A stretch of 64,000 nt of DNA from Bifidobacterium dentium JCM 1195 = DSM 20436 (GTDB taxonomy: Bacteria; Actinomycetota; Actinomycetes; Actinomycetales; Bifidobacteriaceae): contig NZ_AP012326.1 in assembly GCF_001042595.1 (NCBI RefSeq), forward strand, positions 310,001-374,000. Direction: 5' to 3'. Both the position numbers and the translations under genes were made by a program. Under the pieces are notes generated by a model. It did not search any database. It had not been told where the DNA came from and worked only from the letters and a program-made list of their open reading frames with translations. Shown here one piece after another: positions 37,955-46,700 of the stretch; the first letter of the stretch is position 1, and each line of letters starts with the position of its first letter.

Positions 37955-38070
37955 GCGAATTGCGGTCGAATTGCGGTTAAATAACGGTCGAATCGGTCGA
38001 ATCGCGGTTAAAATGCGAATAATAACGGTCGAATCGCGGTCGAATTGGTCGAATCGCGGTCGAATTAATC
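37955..38070. repeat. Degenerate tandem repeat of GGTCGAAT
   Basis: Seven copies of GGTCGAAT, mostly in the larger unit CGGTCGAATCG with intervening GCGGTTAAA variants, lie within 116 bases. It may be a cluster of protein-binding sites or a slipped-strand expansion, located about 570-680 bases before the pilus adhesin start. Confidence 0.7.
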
Positions 38071-38154
38071 TGGCTGGCGATTCGTGTAATGAGATGGAGC
38101 GATTAACCTTGCGGTGGTCTGTCCATTAAGGATCACGTTGGTGTGGACTATTGG

Positions 38155-38169
38155 CAGAGGTTACCTCTG
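38155..38169. promoter_or_regulatory. Palindrome CAGAGGTTACCTCTG upstream of the pilus operon
   Basis: A perfect inverted repeat of 6-bp arms (CAGAGG/CCTCTG) around TTA, about 465 bases before the adhesin start. It resembles an operator rather than a terminator, as no T run follows. Confidence 0.35.
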
Positions 38170-38632
38170 TGCTTATTAATTTCTAACACGCCGTATTCCC
38201 CTTGTGGGCCAATCTGAAAACCTACCCATTCCTGTGTGCGTTTTTCACCCCACATTGGGTGATTCCATGAACCCGCCTACCCCCTCCTGGCTGAGTAGAA
38301 CCATTGACGACGGGAGAATAATTTCAATTTCATTGAAGATGCCGGTGATTTTCGTTGCGTTCCACGAAAGAGGGTGTTACTCTAGACACTGTCGGATAGT
38401 TACATGCGACGGTGATGGCGCCATAAATGAGCATGTAAAAGTTGTTTGTCCATCGAATTCCCGAGTAGGCCATACCCATGTGACGGGGGAATGCGTTTTC
38501 ATTGCAATTCCAAAGATCCTCCATCTTAGTAGGGGGACTGTGAGGATTACTGAGGGGGCGAATCCGCCTCATGCCTTAACTAGAGTCGAATGGCAGACCA
38601 AGATTTAGAAGACTTTAGGTATAGGGGCTTTC

Positions 38633-41600
38633 ATGAGGGGCAATTCAAACATGACCTTACATAGTGCGGCTTGGCGCAGGATGGTAGCCGCCTTCGTCGC
38701 CGTCGCCACCCTCCTCGCCATGGTCGTAGTCAGCGGCGTTGCGTCCCACCAGTCCGCTTGGGCCGGTGAACTACAGGGCTTTGATATCGGTAGTAAAGTA
38801 ACGAGCCTTGAAATCAAGAAGAAGGTCAATGGCTCATGGGTGGACGCGGTAGAAATCACTCCGGATGATGATGTCCGTGTGACGGTGCAGTTTGTCGGTG
38901 CTGAAACCCAGTCAATCAAGTCAAATGGGAACAAAGCATATATTAAGGTTGATGGTCCTGCGGATTGTTCCAGCTTCGCCGGTAAGTCGTATGAGCTTAC
39001 GGATAGTGCGTATTCGGTGAGCCACGGTGGAACTCCTGGAAATTATGAATACGTGAAGCAGGGAGACAACTGGTACATTGTTTTGACCTTCAATGATGCT
39101 TACCTGGACTGGGGCGGACAAACGATTCAGGGCAGTGTCTATCTGAATATGAAGGCTGCGCAAGATCAATATCCTTCGGATGGAAAATCTGAGACCATCA
39201 CAATTGGTGAGAAATCGGGGCAGGTGACGGTCAAGCCGGGCAAAGACCAGCAAGGGGGAGACGGCAAAGGCTCGTACAATCTTCAGAAATCTGCATCCAA
39301 CCTTCATTATTCGGAAGATAGCAAGACAGCATATTACGACTACACCGTTACGTTGACGGTCAATAAAGATGTGACCGGTCCCATCGAAATGAAGGACACT
39401 CTGACCGGCAAAGGCTGGAGCTATGTTGAAGGCAGTTGGAAGGTGTCCGGAGACAACGCTCCCAGCATCAGCCCTACGGTAGGGACTAATGATAGTGGTG
39501 CGACCGCTTCCATCATTATCGGTGAGAACGGCAAGACCATCAAAGCCGGAACTTACACCATTACCTACAGTACGTCGACCAGCATTGAATCCAGCAAGTT
39601 CAAATCTAAGGACGGCATCTCCAACAAGGTAGAGATCAGCGGATCCGACGCAGGCACGACCATATGGCCTTCCTCTAAAACCCAGACCATTAATAAATCG
39701 GGAAATTATGCAGATGGAGAGATCACTTGGACTGTGACCCTGAATAAGGGAGACATCGTTCAATTTTTGGACCAACCAGCTGACTTCACCGATACCATCC
39801 CTGACGGTTTGGAACTTGATGGTGATGTGACGGTGACTCAGTACAACGCTGACGGCTCCGTCGTGGGGTCGAGTTCTGCGACCGTGACGGATGGTAAGAC
39901 CATCTCGTACAGCACGCCGACAGGTCAGTACTACTATGTAATCACCTACAAAACCAAGGTCTCCGATAACGCTTCCATTCCGATCGGCGGAAAGGAATTC
40001 ACCAATACGGGCAAGACCACCGGCGGGCTCGAAGGCACGTCCGACGGCAAAGTGACCGTACCTAACCATGTAGTGGACAAGCAGAGGGTCTCACAGGATA
40101 ATCCGACCTCCACTGATGGTAAGACCACCGCCAACGTGCATTGGAAGACGACCATCAATGTCAATGGGTCCTTGGACGGCTACACATATGACGATTATGC
40201 CGGAACCTATTGGTCCAACATTTTGAATAAACATGTCAATCCAATGAGTATGTCCGATGCCCAAAGGAACGCCATCGTCGTGAAGGGCGCCGATGGAAAA
40301 GCGCTCACTAAGGGAACGGATTACACTGTTTCCGCGAGTGATCATACCGAAAATGGCATTGCCACAGGATTGTTCAAAATCATCTTCAAAGAAGTTACGG
40401 GACCGGTGACCATTGAATACGAGACCACGGTCGACGGAAGTATGTTGAATGGGCAAACAGCCAGGAACGTGGCGTATGTTACTGATGGTAAAGGCCATTC
40501 GGATACCGATGAAGCGTACACTGAGACGATTCAGGTGATAAACAAGAAGGACCTGATTTGGAAGTTCTCGAATACTCAAAATGACGGCGATGCTTCGGAA
40601 AAGAACATCGACCTTGAAGTAGGGCAGGCTCTGCCTTGGACGTTGTGGCTGAACAAGGGCAAGACCCTCACGGGAGACCTGACCGTTGTGGACACGCTGC
40701 CCGAGGGAGTCAAATTCGATGAAAGCAGTCTGAAGATCGCGATTGCGTCGGACGGCAACGTCTATGGCAATGTGGGTACATGGGGAACATTGGGCGATTC
40801 AAGCAAAGTCACGTACCAGTATGACTCGTCCACTCGCCAATTGACTTTGAGGATTCCCAAAGAAGCATATGTCGTCAACGGACAAAGTCTTATGATTTTC
40901 GTTACTTATTCGACGCCGGTCACCGACGCGAGCGGAAAAGGCTTCTCTGATAACGATCGATTGAAGTTCACTAACAAGGCTTCCTTGGAGCAGAATGGTG
41001 AAACGGCGGATACTTCATTCACGGAAAATGTAAAGCGCACACCTGTGGCCAAACATGGTTCATATGACCAGATAAACGGTAAATTGAACTACACGATTCC
41101 GCTGAATCCAGATGGTGCGACACTGAACGGTGGCTCACCGCTCACGGTGACCGATACCCTTCAGGCCGGCAGCATGCAGTCCAAGGTCAAACTCGATTCG
41201 GTCAAGCTTTTCACCGCAGTCACCGTGGATGGCACTATTCAGGCCGGAACTTGGGTGAAGGACCTGCAACTTGCGGATAATGCGTCTGTTGACACATATA
41301 CGTATGACGAGGCAAACAACAAGTTCGAAACCAAAATCGCCGATTCCACCGCATACGTGTTGGAAACGACCTATTCCGTATCTGGTGCGGATGATGTTGC
41401 CGACGATATCCAAGTGACGAACACTGTGAAGTTGTCTGGTAACCAGGAATGGAACAAGAGCGATCAGTCGACAAAAATCGAAGCGGCAACCGGAGGCAGT
41501 GTTTCGACCGGCGATCATATTCTGCTGATCAAGCATGATAAGGCTTACTTCGAAAAGAAGCTCTCTGGCGCTAAGTTCACACTTGAGGCTTTACGAGATG

Positions 41601-42412
41601 GCACTTGGATGAGTCTTGCAATCCTGATCACAAACGATCAAGGACAGGCGCTGTATCCATCTGGCCAAGAGAATGTGGGACTTCGCCAGACTCTGTACCG
41701 CTTGACCGAAATCCAGGCCCCCGACGGATACGAGCTCGATTCGACCCCGTATTACTTCTACGTAATCGACGAGGATGCTACATTCGACGTTCCGGAGAGT
41801 ATTGAAGGAGACCAGTCGTACGAGCCCTCGAATGTTGTGGCGTATAAGTTGCCGAAGAATCAGAACGCCATGTTGACCATCGACCGGTATGACGAAGAAG
41901 AGGTCAAGCCGAATCCAGGCCAGATCAAAGTCACTAAGGTCTGGAAAGACAAGGATGGCCAAGAGGTGACGGATCCGGTTGCTTTGAGCAAGATGGTTCC
42001 GGTTCAGATTACTCTGACGAAGACCGTGACTGCGGAAGACGGCTCCGTTACGACTGAAACAGTTGGCACCAAGGAACTTTCCTCCGACAACAACTGGGTG
42101 TGCGAATGGAACGATTTGTCTGCAGAGGAAAACGTCAAGTATTCCGTGATCGAAACACCGGTGGACGGATATAGGGCAACGTACAAACTGAACGGAGAGG
42201 CTTCTGCCGGCACGAACTTCAGTCTTGAACAGGATGGTGACTTGGTCACGGTTACCAACACTCCGGCATCAGCCAGTGTGGAGCTCCCCTCGACCGGCGG
42301 AATGGGCGATGCCTGGTTCATTGGCGGTGGCGTGCTGACGGTGTTGGTGGCGAGCTTCGGGCTGGCCGAATCCCTCAAGAACGCCAAGCGTAGCAAGGTT
42401 TCCCAGAAGTGA
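38633..42412 (+). CDS. Large pilus adhesin (LPxTG, Cna_B/SpaA repeats)
   Basis: Probable tip subunit of a sortase-assembled pilus, about 1259 residues. A signal peptide ends near HQSAWAGEL. Roughly six tandem beta-rich domains of about 120-150 residues follow, each with adhesin-type features (KSASNLHYSEDSKTAYYDYT). Near the C-terminus lie a SpaA-like domain (FEKKLSGAKFTLEAL, RLTEIQAPDGYE with the E-box Glu) and a Cna_B domain (GQIKVTKVWKDKDGQE). The sorting signal is VELPSTGGMGD, then a hydrophobic segment and a basic tail. Base composition is AT-richer than neighbours, suggesting transfer. ATG 38633 and 38651 both have purine-rich upstream sites. It heads the pilus operon. Confidence 0.9.
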   Translation: MRGNSNMTLHSAAWRRMVAAFVAVATLLAMVVVSGVASHQSAWAGELQGFDIGSKVTSLEIKKKVNGSWVDAVEITPDDDVRVTVQFVGAETQSIKSNGNKAYIKVDGPADCSSFAGKSYELTDSAYSVSHGGTPGNYEYVKQGDNWYIVLTFNDAYLDWGGQTIQGSVYLNMKAAQDQYPSDGKSETITIGEKSGQVTVKPGKDQQGGDGKGSYNLQKSASNLHYSEDSKTAYYDYTVTLTVNKDVTGPIEMKDTLTGKGWSYVEGSWKVSGDNAPSISPTVGTNDSGATASIIIGENGKTIKAGTYTITYSTSTSIESSKFKSKDGISNKVEISGSDAGTTIWPSSKTQTINKSGNYADGEITWTVTLNKGDIVQFLDQPADFTDTIPDGLELDGDVTVTQYNADGSVVGSSSATVTDGKTISYSTPTGQYYYVITYKTKVSDNASIPIGGKEFTNTGKTTGGLEGTSDGKVTVPNHVVDKQRVSQDNPTSTDGKTTANVHWKTTINVNGSLDGYTYDDYAGTYWSNILNKHVNPMSMSDAQRNAIVVKGADGKALTKGTDYTVSASDHTENGIATGLFKIIFKEVTGPVTIEYETTVDGSMLNGQTARNVAYVTDGKGHSDTDEAYTETIQVINKKDLIWKFSNTQNDGDASEKNIDLEVGQALPWTLWLNKGKTLTGDLTVVDTLPEGVKFDESSLKIAIASDGNVYGNVGTWGTLGDSSKVTYQYDSSTRQLTLRIPKEAYVVNGQSLMIFVTYSTPVTDASGKGFSDNDRLKFTNKASLEQNGETADTSFTENVKRTPVAKHGSYDQINGKLNYTIPLNPDGATLNGGSPLTVTDTLQAGSMQSKVKLDSVKLFTAVTVDGTIQAGTWVKDLQLADNASVDTYTYDEANNKFETKIADSTAYVLETTYSVSGADDVADDIQVTNTVKLSGNQEWNKSDQSTKIEAATGGSVSTGDHILLIKHDKAYFEKKLSGAKFTLEALRDGTWMSLAILITNDQGQALYPSGQENVGLRQTLYRLTEIQAPDGYELDSTPYYFYVIDEDATFDVPESIEGDQSYEPSNVVAYKLPKNQNAMLTIDRYDEEEVKPNPGQIKVTKVWKDKDGQEVTDPVALSKMVPVQITLTKTVTAEDGSVTTETVGTKELSSDNNWVCEWNDLSAEENVKYSVIETPVDGYRATYKLNGEASAGTNFSLEQDGDLVTVTNTPASASVELPSTGGMGDAWFIGGGVLTVLVASFGLAESLKNAKRSKVSQK

Positions 42413-42578
42413 AGCGACTAGTAAGGCTCTGGAAGGGCACTCCATAACCATTCCGGGCCTGAAGGCATGCGGACCTTTGGGCATACTCCAATTCGCACAT
42501 CACCCAAGGCTTTGCTTGGTCAAGGGCAAAACCCTCCAACCAGGCAAGGCCGAAAACAAACAGATTACAGACTTTTGT

Positions 42579-42605
42579 GGCTGCTGGGCATCCAGTCCAG
42601 TAGCC
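42579..42605 (+). promoter_or_regulatory. Hairpin in the adhesin-pilin gap
   Basis: GGCTGCTGG (42579-42587) and CCAGTAGCC (42597-42605) form a 9-bp stem with one mismatch in the 236-base gap between adhesin and major pilin. It may protect or separate the pilin message. AAGGG before ATG 42649 is the pilin ribosome-binding site. Confidence 0.4.
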
Positions 42606-42648
42606 GTACCGAAGTGAAGAACAATTTCCAATAGATAAGGGATTAATT

Positions 42649-44136
42649 ATGAAGAGGGCAATCAACGCTCTGGTTGCGGTGCTCGCCACCGTTGCCATGG
42701 CAGTCGCTGGTTTCATGGGCGCGGGTACTGCGTTCGCAGATGAGGCCAATACCATCACCGGTCCGAAGAATGGCCATACCTATGAGGCCTATCAGATCTT
42801 CACTGGTGATCTGGCTGATGGCAAGCTGTCCAACGTCAAGTGGGGCTCCGCTACTGCAAAGAACGGTACCGCTGTCACCGATGCGGAATTGAAGACGGTC
42901 ACCGATCTGGCTTCCAAGTCCGTGAATGACAATGCGCAGGCGACCGCGAACGCCATCGCCGCGTATCTCAAGTCCGATGCCCAGCCGACCGCGACCATCG
43001 ATGACACCAACCCCACCGCTCAGGTGCCGTCTGGCTACTACCTGATCAAGGACAAGAACAACACGGTTCCTGACGGACAGGCCGCCACCACCTACATCGT
43101 GACCGTGGCCGGTAATGTGACTATCACCCCGAAGTCCGACGTTCCGTCCTTCGAGAAGAAGCTGAAGGATACCAACGACACCACCGGTGAGACCTCCGAC
43201 TGGCAGGATTCTGCCGACTACGACATCAACGATGCCGTCCCGTTCAAGCTCGAAGGCACCGTGGCTTCCAACTACGCCGACTATGACACTTACTACTTCG
43301 CCTTCCATGATGTCGAAGAGAACAGCCTGACCTTCAACAAGGACTCCGTCAAGGTCTATGTCGACGACACTGAGATCACCAGCGGCTATTCGGTTGTGAC
43401 CGAAGGCCTGACCGACGATTGCACCTTCGAGGTGAAGTTCGCTAACCTGAAGACCATCGATGGCGTTAAGGCCGGTTCCAAGATCCGCGTCGAGTACACC
43501 TCCACGTTGAACGAGAACGCCGTCCTTGGTAAGCATGGCAACGTGAACAAGGCCAAGCTCCAGTTCTCCAACAACCCGAACGACTCCCAGAACGGTGAAA
43601 CCAGCCCGACCGGCGAGACCCCGTGGGACAACGTCATCGTGTTCACCTACAAGACCGTCATCAACAAGGTCGACGACAAGAACCAGCCGCTGAAGGGCGC
43701 CGAATTCACCCTGAGCAAGAAGATGAAGGATGGATCCACCAAGACCGTGGCCGTCGTGAAGGACAGCGAAGGCACCACCTTCACCTTCAACGGCCTGGAT
43801 GACGGCGACTACGTCCTGACCGAAACCAAGACCCCGGCCGGCTACAACTCCATCAAGCCGATCACCTTCACCGTGACCGCCAACCATACGATCACCTGGG
43901 AAGGCGAAGATCGTGACACGATCCTGACCAGCCTGAGCGGCAACGCCGCTTCTGGTGAGATCACCTTCACGCCTACGGATGACAAGTCCGAGCTGGACAC
44001 CAACGTGGTCAACAAGCCGGGTTCCTCCCTGCCGGAGACCGGTGGCATGGGCACCATCGTGCTGTACGCTGCCGGTGCCGTCCTGGTGATCGCGGCCGGC
44101 GTGTACTTCGGTCTCAAGAAGAAGAACGCTCGCTGA
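42649..44136 (+). CDS. Major pilin subunit (FimA type, LPETG)
   Basis: Shaft subunit of the sortase-dependent pilus, 495 residues. The signal peptide ends at GTAFADEAN. The first domain ends around VTITPKSDVPSFEKKL, where the Lys after Pro fits the pilin motif lysine used for polymerisation. The D2-type isopeptide domain follows (about 165-340), then a SpaA-like domain with KVDDKNQPLKGAEFTL and the E-box YVLTETKTPAGYN. The sorting signal is SSLPETGGMGT plus a membrane segment and KKKNAR. It is followed by the class C sortase that would polymerise it. Base composition is closer to the chromosome than that of the adhesin. Confidence 0.94.
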   Translation: MKRAINALVAVLATVAMAVAGFMGAGTAFADEANTITGPKNGHTYEAYQIFTGDLADGKLSNVKWGSATAKNGTAVTDAELKTVTDLASKSVNDNAQATANAIAAYLKSDAQPTATIDDTNPTAQVPSGYYLIKDKNNTVPDGQAATTYIVTVAGNVTITPKSDVPSFEKKLKDTNDTTGETSDWQDSADYDINDAVPFKLEGTVASNYADYDTYYFAFHDVEENSLTFNKDSVKVYVDDTEITSGYSVVTEGLTDDCTFEVKFANLKTIDGVKAGSKIRVEYTSTLNENAVLGKHGNVNKAKLQFSNNPNDSQNGETSPTGETPWDNVIVFTYKTVINKVDDKNQPLKGAEFTLSKKMKDGSTKTVAVVKDSEGTTFTFNGLDDGDYVLTETKTPAGYNSIKPITFTVTANHTITWEGEDRDTILTSLSGNAASGEITFTPTDDKSELDTNVVNKPGSSLPETGGMGTIVLYAAGAVLVIAAGVYFGLKKKNAR

Positions 44137-44157
44137 GCGAACTGGTGTGATGTGATT

Positions 44158-44192
44158 CATGGAGCGGTCCGAATCGTTCGGGCCGCTCCATG
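44158..44192 (+). terminator. Strong hairpin between pilin and sortase genes
   Basis: CATGGAGCGGTCCGA and TTCGGGCCGCTCCATG form a stem of about 15 bp with a small loop, 21 bases after the pilin stop. No T run follows, so it may be a partial terminator or mRNA stabiliser that keeps sortase levels below pilin levels. Confidence 0.6.
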
Positions 44193-44215
44193 GTCACCGA
44201 CACGGCGAGGAACGT

Positions 44216-45208
44216 ATGAGTCGGCACAGGGTACGGAAAGCCAAGGCGAGCCTGGGATCGCGGATCATGTCCGCGTTCTTCGCGTTCGTGCTCGTGGCGG
44301 GGTTGGTCCTGCTGGCGTATCCGAGTGTCGCGAACTGGTGGAACCAGTTGCACCAGTCACGGGCCGTGGCGACCTACATCGCGCAGAGCAAGGATTATTC
44401 CAAACAGCAGCGCAAGGTCATGATCGCCATGGCACGCCAATATAATGCGCAGCTTTCGCAGCGGGCGTTGCTAAGCAAGAGCGAGAACGAGAACGACCGT
44501 TGGGTCATGACCGATGCCGAGAAACGGTATTACGAGAGCGTGCTCGACAGCACCGGCACGGGTGTGATGGGCTACGTGACCATCCCCAGCATCAAGGTGC
44601 GCCTGCCGATCTACCACGGCACCGACGAGGGCATCCTGCAGATCGCGACCGGCCATATCGCGGGCAGTTCGCTGCCGGTGGGCGGCGAGTCCACGCATGC
44701 GGTGGTGTCCGGGCATACCGGACTGCCCAGTGCCAAGCTTTTCACCGGCCTGGACAAGCTGAAGAAGGGCGACACGTTCGCCTTCCATGTGCTCGACCAG
44801 ACCTACACGTATCAGGTGGACCAGATCAGCGTGGTCCTGCCGAAAGACCTTTCAAAACTGAACATCGAGTCGGGTATGGATTACGCGACCCTGGTGACCT
44901 GCACGCCGTACGGCGTGAACACGCACCGTCTGCTGGTGCGCGGGCACCGCATCGCGAACCCGGATGCCGCCGACACGACCGACTATGACGCGCGCATCCG
45001 GCTGATGAGCGCGATCATCATCACCACGACGCTGCTCGTGCTCACGGCCATCTTCTCGTGGCTGGCCTGGACGACGAGACGCTACCTCGCGCAGAAGAGG
45101 GCGATGCGGCCGATGCCGTTATCGGGGGAGCCATGGGACGACGTGGCCGGCATCGCGGACCCGTTGAACGACAACCAACGCCGACATGCAAAGGAATGGC
45201 GAAAATGA
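44216..45208 (+). CDS. Class C sortase (pilus polymerase)
   Basis: Membrane transpeptidase that joins pilin subunits. The 330-residue protein has an N-terminal anchor (about residues 18-38), the sortase barrel and a C-terminal membrane segment (about 265-285) typical of class C. The catalytic residues are His167 in VVSGHTGLP, Cys229 in TLVTCTPYG and Arg242 in LLVRGHR. The lid region reads SENENDRWVM, with DRW where most class C enzymes have DPW or DPF. GAGGAA precedes ATG 44216. It overlaps the next gene by four bases. Confidence 0.95.
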   Translation: MSRHRVRKAKASLGSRIMSAFFAFVLVAGLVLLAYPSVANWWNQLHQSRAVATYIAQSKDYSKQQRKVMIAMARQYNAQLSQRALLSKSENENDRWVMTDAEKRYYESVLDSTGTGVMGYVTIPSIKVRLPIYHGTDEGILQIATGHIAGSSLPVGGESTHAVVSGHTGLPSAKLFTGLDKLKKGDTFAFHVLDQTYTYQVDQISVVLPKDLSKLNIESGMDYATLVTCTPYGVNTHRLLVRGHRIANPDAADTTDYDARIRLMSAIIITTTLLVLTAIFSWLAWTTRRYLAQKRAMRPMPLSGEPWDDVAGIADPLNDNQRRHAKEWRK

Positions 45209-46203
45209 ACAATCACGATAACGGCCGTGTTCGCGGCCTCTTTCACGCAGTCGCGATGATTGTGGCGTTCGTGTGCGCCGCGGCCTGCGCCCTTGCGGTC
45301 GCGCTGGGTGCGGGCGTCGCCGTGGCGCATGCGGACGAGACGGGGCGGGCCGGCGGGACCGGCACCATCGAACTGAAGTACGAATACCAAGGCGAGTCGC
45401 TCGAGGGCGACGGGGTGAGCCTGTACCGCGTGGCCGATTGGGACGGCGGCGCGTTCACGCTGCGCGACGAGTACGCCGACGCCGACTTCGGCACCGACGC
45501 GCGCGGCTGGGACGGTCTCATGGACGACCTGAAGGATGGCAAGGCCAGTGCCGAACAGTTCCAGGCGGCCGCCAACACGTTAGACGCGTACGTACGCGCC
45601 GAGGGCATCGAAGCGACGCAGACCGGCACCATCTACGGGCTGGGCGCCTCCTTCTCCGGCGTGGACAAGGGCCTGTACCTGGTGGTCTACGACCGTTTCG
45701 AGGACGCCGTGAAGACGTGCGGCTCCTCCGCGAGCCTGGTGTCCGTGCCGTCCAACGAGAACGGCAAGCTCGTGTCGGACGTGAAGGCGTATTCCAAGAG
45801 TTCGTGCGAGGCGACTCCGGAGAGCCCGGAGACCACGCGGGTGGACGTCACCAAGGTATGGAAGGGCGACACGCAGCAGGCGCGTCCCGGGTCCATCCAG
45901 GTGCAGCTGATCCGTGACGGCGAGGTGTACGACACCGCGACATTGGCCGCCGGGAACAATTGGAAACATTCGTGGAGCGGCCTGGATGCCTCGCATGACT
46001 GGCTCGTCAGGGAGAAGAACGTGCCGGAGGGTTACGTGGTGGCCGTCGAGCGTGACTCGACCGATGTCACGATCACGAACACCGCGACCAAGCAGGCGAG
46101 TACCGGCTCGAACGTGATGGTCGTGGCCGGGCTCATGGTCGCTGTGGCGTTGGCGGCGCTGGTGACGCTCGCCATAGTCCGCACACGCCGCAACCGCAAC
46201 TGA
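45205..46203 (+). CDS. Cna_B-domain surface protein of the pilus operon, no canonical LPxTG
   Basis: Secreted 332-residue protein. A signal peptide ends near GVAVAHADETG, and an N-terminal domain resembles that of pilins (LKYEYQGESLEGDGVSLYRV; KGLYLVVYDRF). A Cna_B domain follows (VDVTKVWKGDTQQARPGSIQ; LVREKNVPEGYVV, E-box-like). The C-terminus has a hydrophobic segment and RTRRNRN tail, as in sorted proteins. However, the sequence before it is KQASTGSN, not LPxTG. It may be a minor subunit, a base anchor or a pilus-associated membrane protein. Its start overlaps the sortase stop (ATGA), and AAAGGA precedes it. Confidence 0.82.
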   Translation: MNNHDNGRVRGLFHAVAMIVAFVCAAACALAVALGAGVAVAHADETGRAGGTGTIELKYEYQGESLEGDGVSLYRVADWDGGAFTLRDEYADADFGTDARGWDGLMDDLKDGKASAEQFQAAANTLDAYVRAEGIEATQTGTIYGLGASFSGVDKGLYLVVYDRFEDAVKTCGSSASLVSVPSNENGKLVSDVKAYSKSSCEATPESPETTRVDVTKVWKGDTQQARPGSIQVQLIRDGEVYDTATLAAGNNWKHSWSGLDASHDWLVREKNVPEGYVVAVERDSTDVTITNTATKQASTGSNVMVVAGLMVAVALAALVTLAIVRTRRNRN

Positions 46204-46244
46204 TCCGAATGCGCAACTGATCCGAATGCGCAACTGATCCGAAT
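46201..46244 (+). repeat. 17-bp tandem repeat across the stop codon
   Basis: TGATCCGAATGCGCAAC occurs at 46201-46217 and 46218-46234, with a partial third copy (TGATCCGAAT) at 46235-46244. The first TGA is the stop codon of the Cna_B protein. It abuts the long terminator stem. Confidence 0.85.
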
Positions 46245-46304
46245 ATACGAAAAACTGGTCTGTTTCCAGCGTAATTGGCTGGAAACAGACCAGTTCTTCG
46301 TATA
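46244..46304. terminator. 27-bp stem-loop closing the pilus operon
   Basis: The arms 46244-46270 and 46278-46304 pair over 27 bp with one mismatch around GTAATTG; the core is AACTGGTCTGTTTCCAGC with its complement. TATATATA follows. It is far longer than an ordinary intrinsic terminator and could also act as an insulator or mRNA stabiliser. Confidence 0.85.
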
Positions 46305-46700
46305 TATATAAACCAGTATCCGAGGTACATGCGGTTGGTGACCGCAGCACGTGAGGTGACTGCTCGATGTGTGAAGGATGATGCGGACGGGTGTATTACA
46401 GGGGGAACATAGTGGGTGTGTTCCTCGTTTGAAAAACGCTTGCATCTCAGGTGAATTTGGGGGTACTTTACAAAATCTTCACAAGCAGATTCCCCGAAAT
46501 CGGGGGGGGGGGTGCTGTTTTTGGGTATCGCACCCCCGTTTCCCCTATTTCAGGGGTTTCCTTGGATATGAAAGGGTGGAATGGATGATAACGAAGGGTG
46601 TTATCGGGGGATAATAGCCGTTCAAAACCACCGGTGAGGTACGGTTTTGATACGCTTCGTGGCGTAGAAATAACCCTAGGCAGTTTTCAAGGGGGTTATT
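46305..46700 (+). other. Hairpin-rich leader with a G11 tract before the HTH gene
   Basis: No coding region is visible in 396 bases. A run of 11 G lies at 46502-46512 and continues into GGGGGTGC, which can pair with GCACCCCC (46530-46537). CCCCGAAATCGGGG precedes it, CCCCTATTTCAGGGG and GATAACGAAGGGTGTTATC follow. TCAAAACC/GGTTTTGA (46622-46650) and AATAACCC/GGGTTATT (46669-46700) form two more hairpins; the last one covers the ribosome-binding site of the next gene. Confidence 0.6.
46502..46512 (+). repeat. G11 homopolymer tract
   Basis: Eleven consecutive G residues, the only run of this kind noticed in the window. Such runs vary in length by slippage. It lies about 300 bases behind the pilus operon and 188 bases before the HTH gene. 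Confidence 0.9.

Larger units (their letters stand above)
37546..38632. other. 1.1-kb gene-free region upstream of the pilus operon
   Basis: No credible coding region is seen. Open frames here use skewed composition (G/T-rich at 37.6-37.9 kb) and lack ribosome-binding sites and recognisable domains. The stretch from 38.0 kb on is visibly AT-richer than flanking genes. It holds a GGTCGAAT repeat block, a 15-bp palindrome and presumably the promoter of the pilus adhesin. Confidence 0.6.

Noticed and set aside
37955..38070. GGTCGAAT repeat as a CRISPR array or origin iterons
   Set aside because: Spacing is irregular, spacers are not unique sequences of constant length, and no cas or replication gene is near.
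38204..38608. 134-residue frame upstream of the pilus adhesin
   Set aside because: It begins at a weak start without a ribosome-binding site, has no signal peptide or motif, and lies where a promoter is expected.
42643..44160. 505-residue antisense frame opposite the major pilin gene
   Set aside because: The plus strand carries a signal peptide, pilin domains and LPETG; the antisense frame is valine/glycine-rich without domains.
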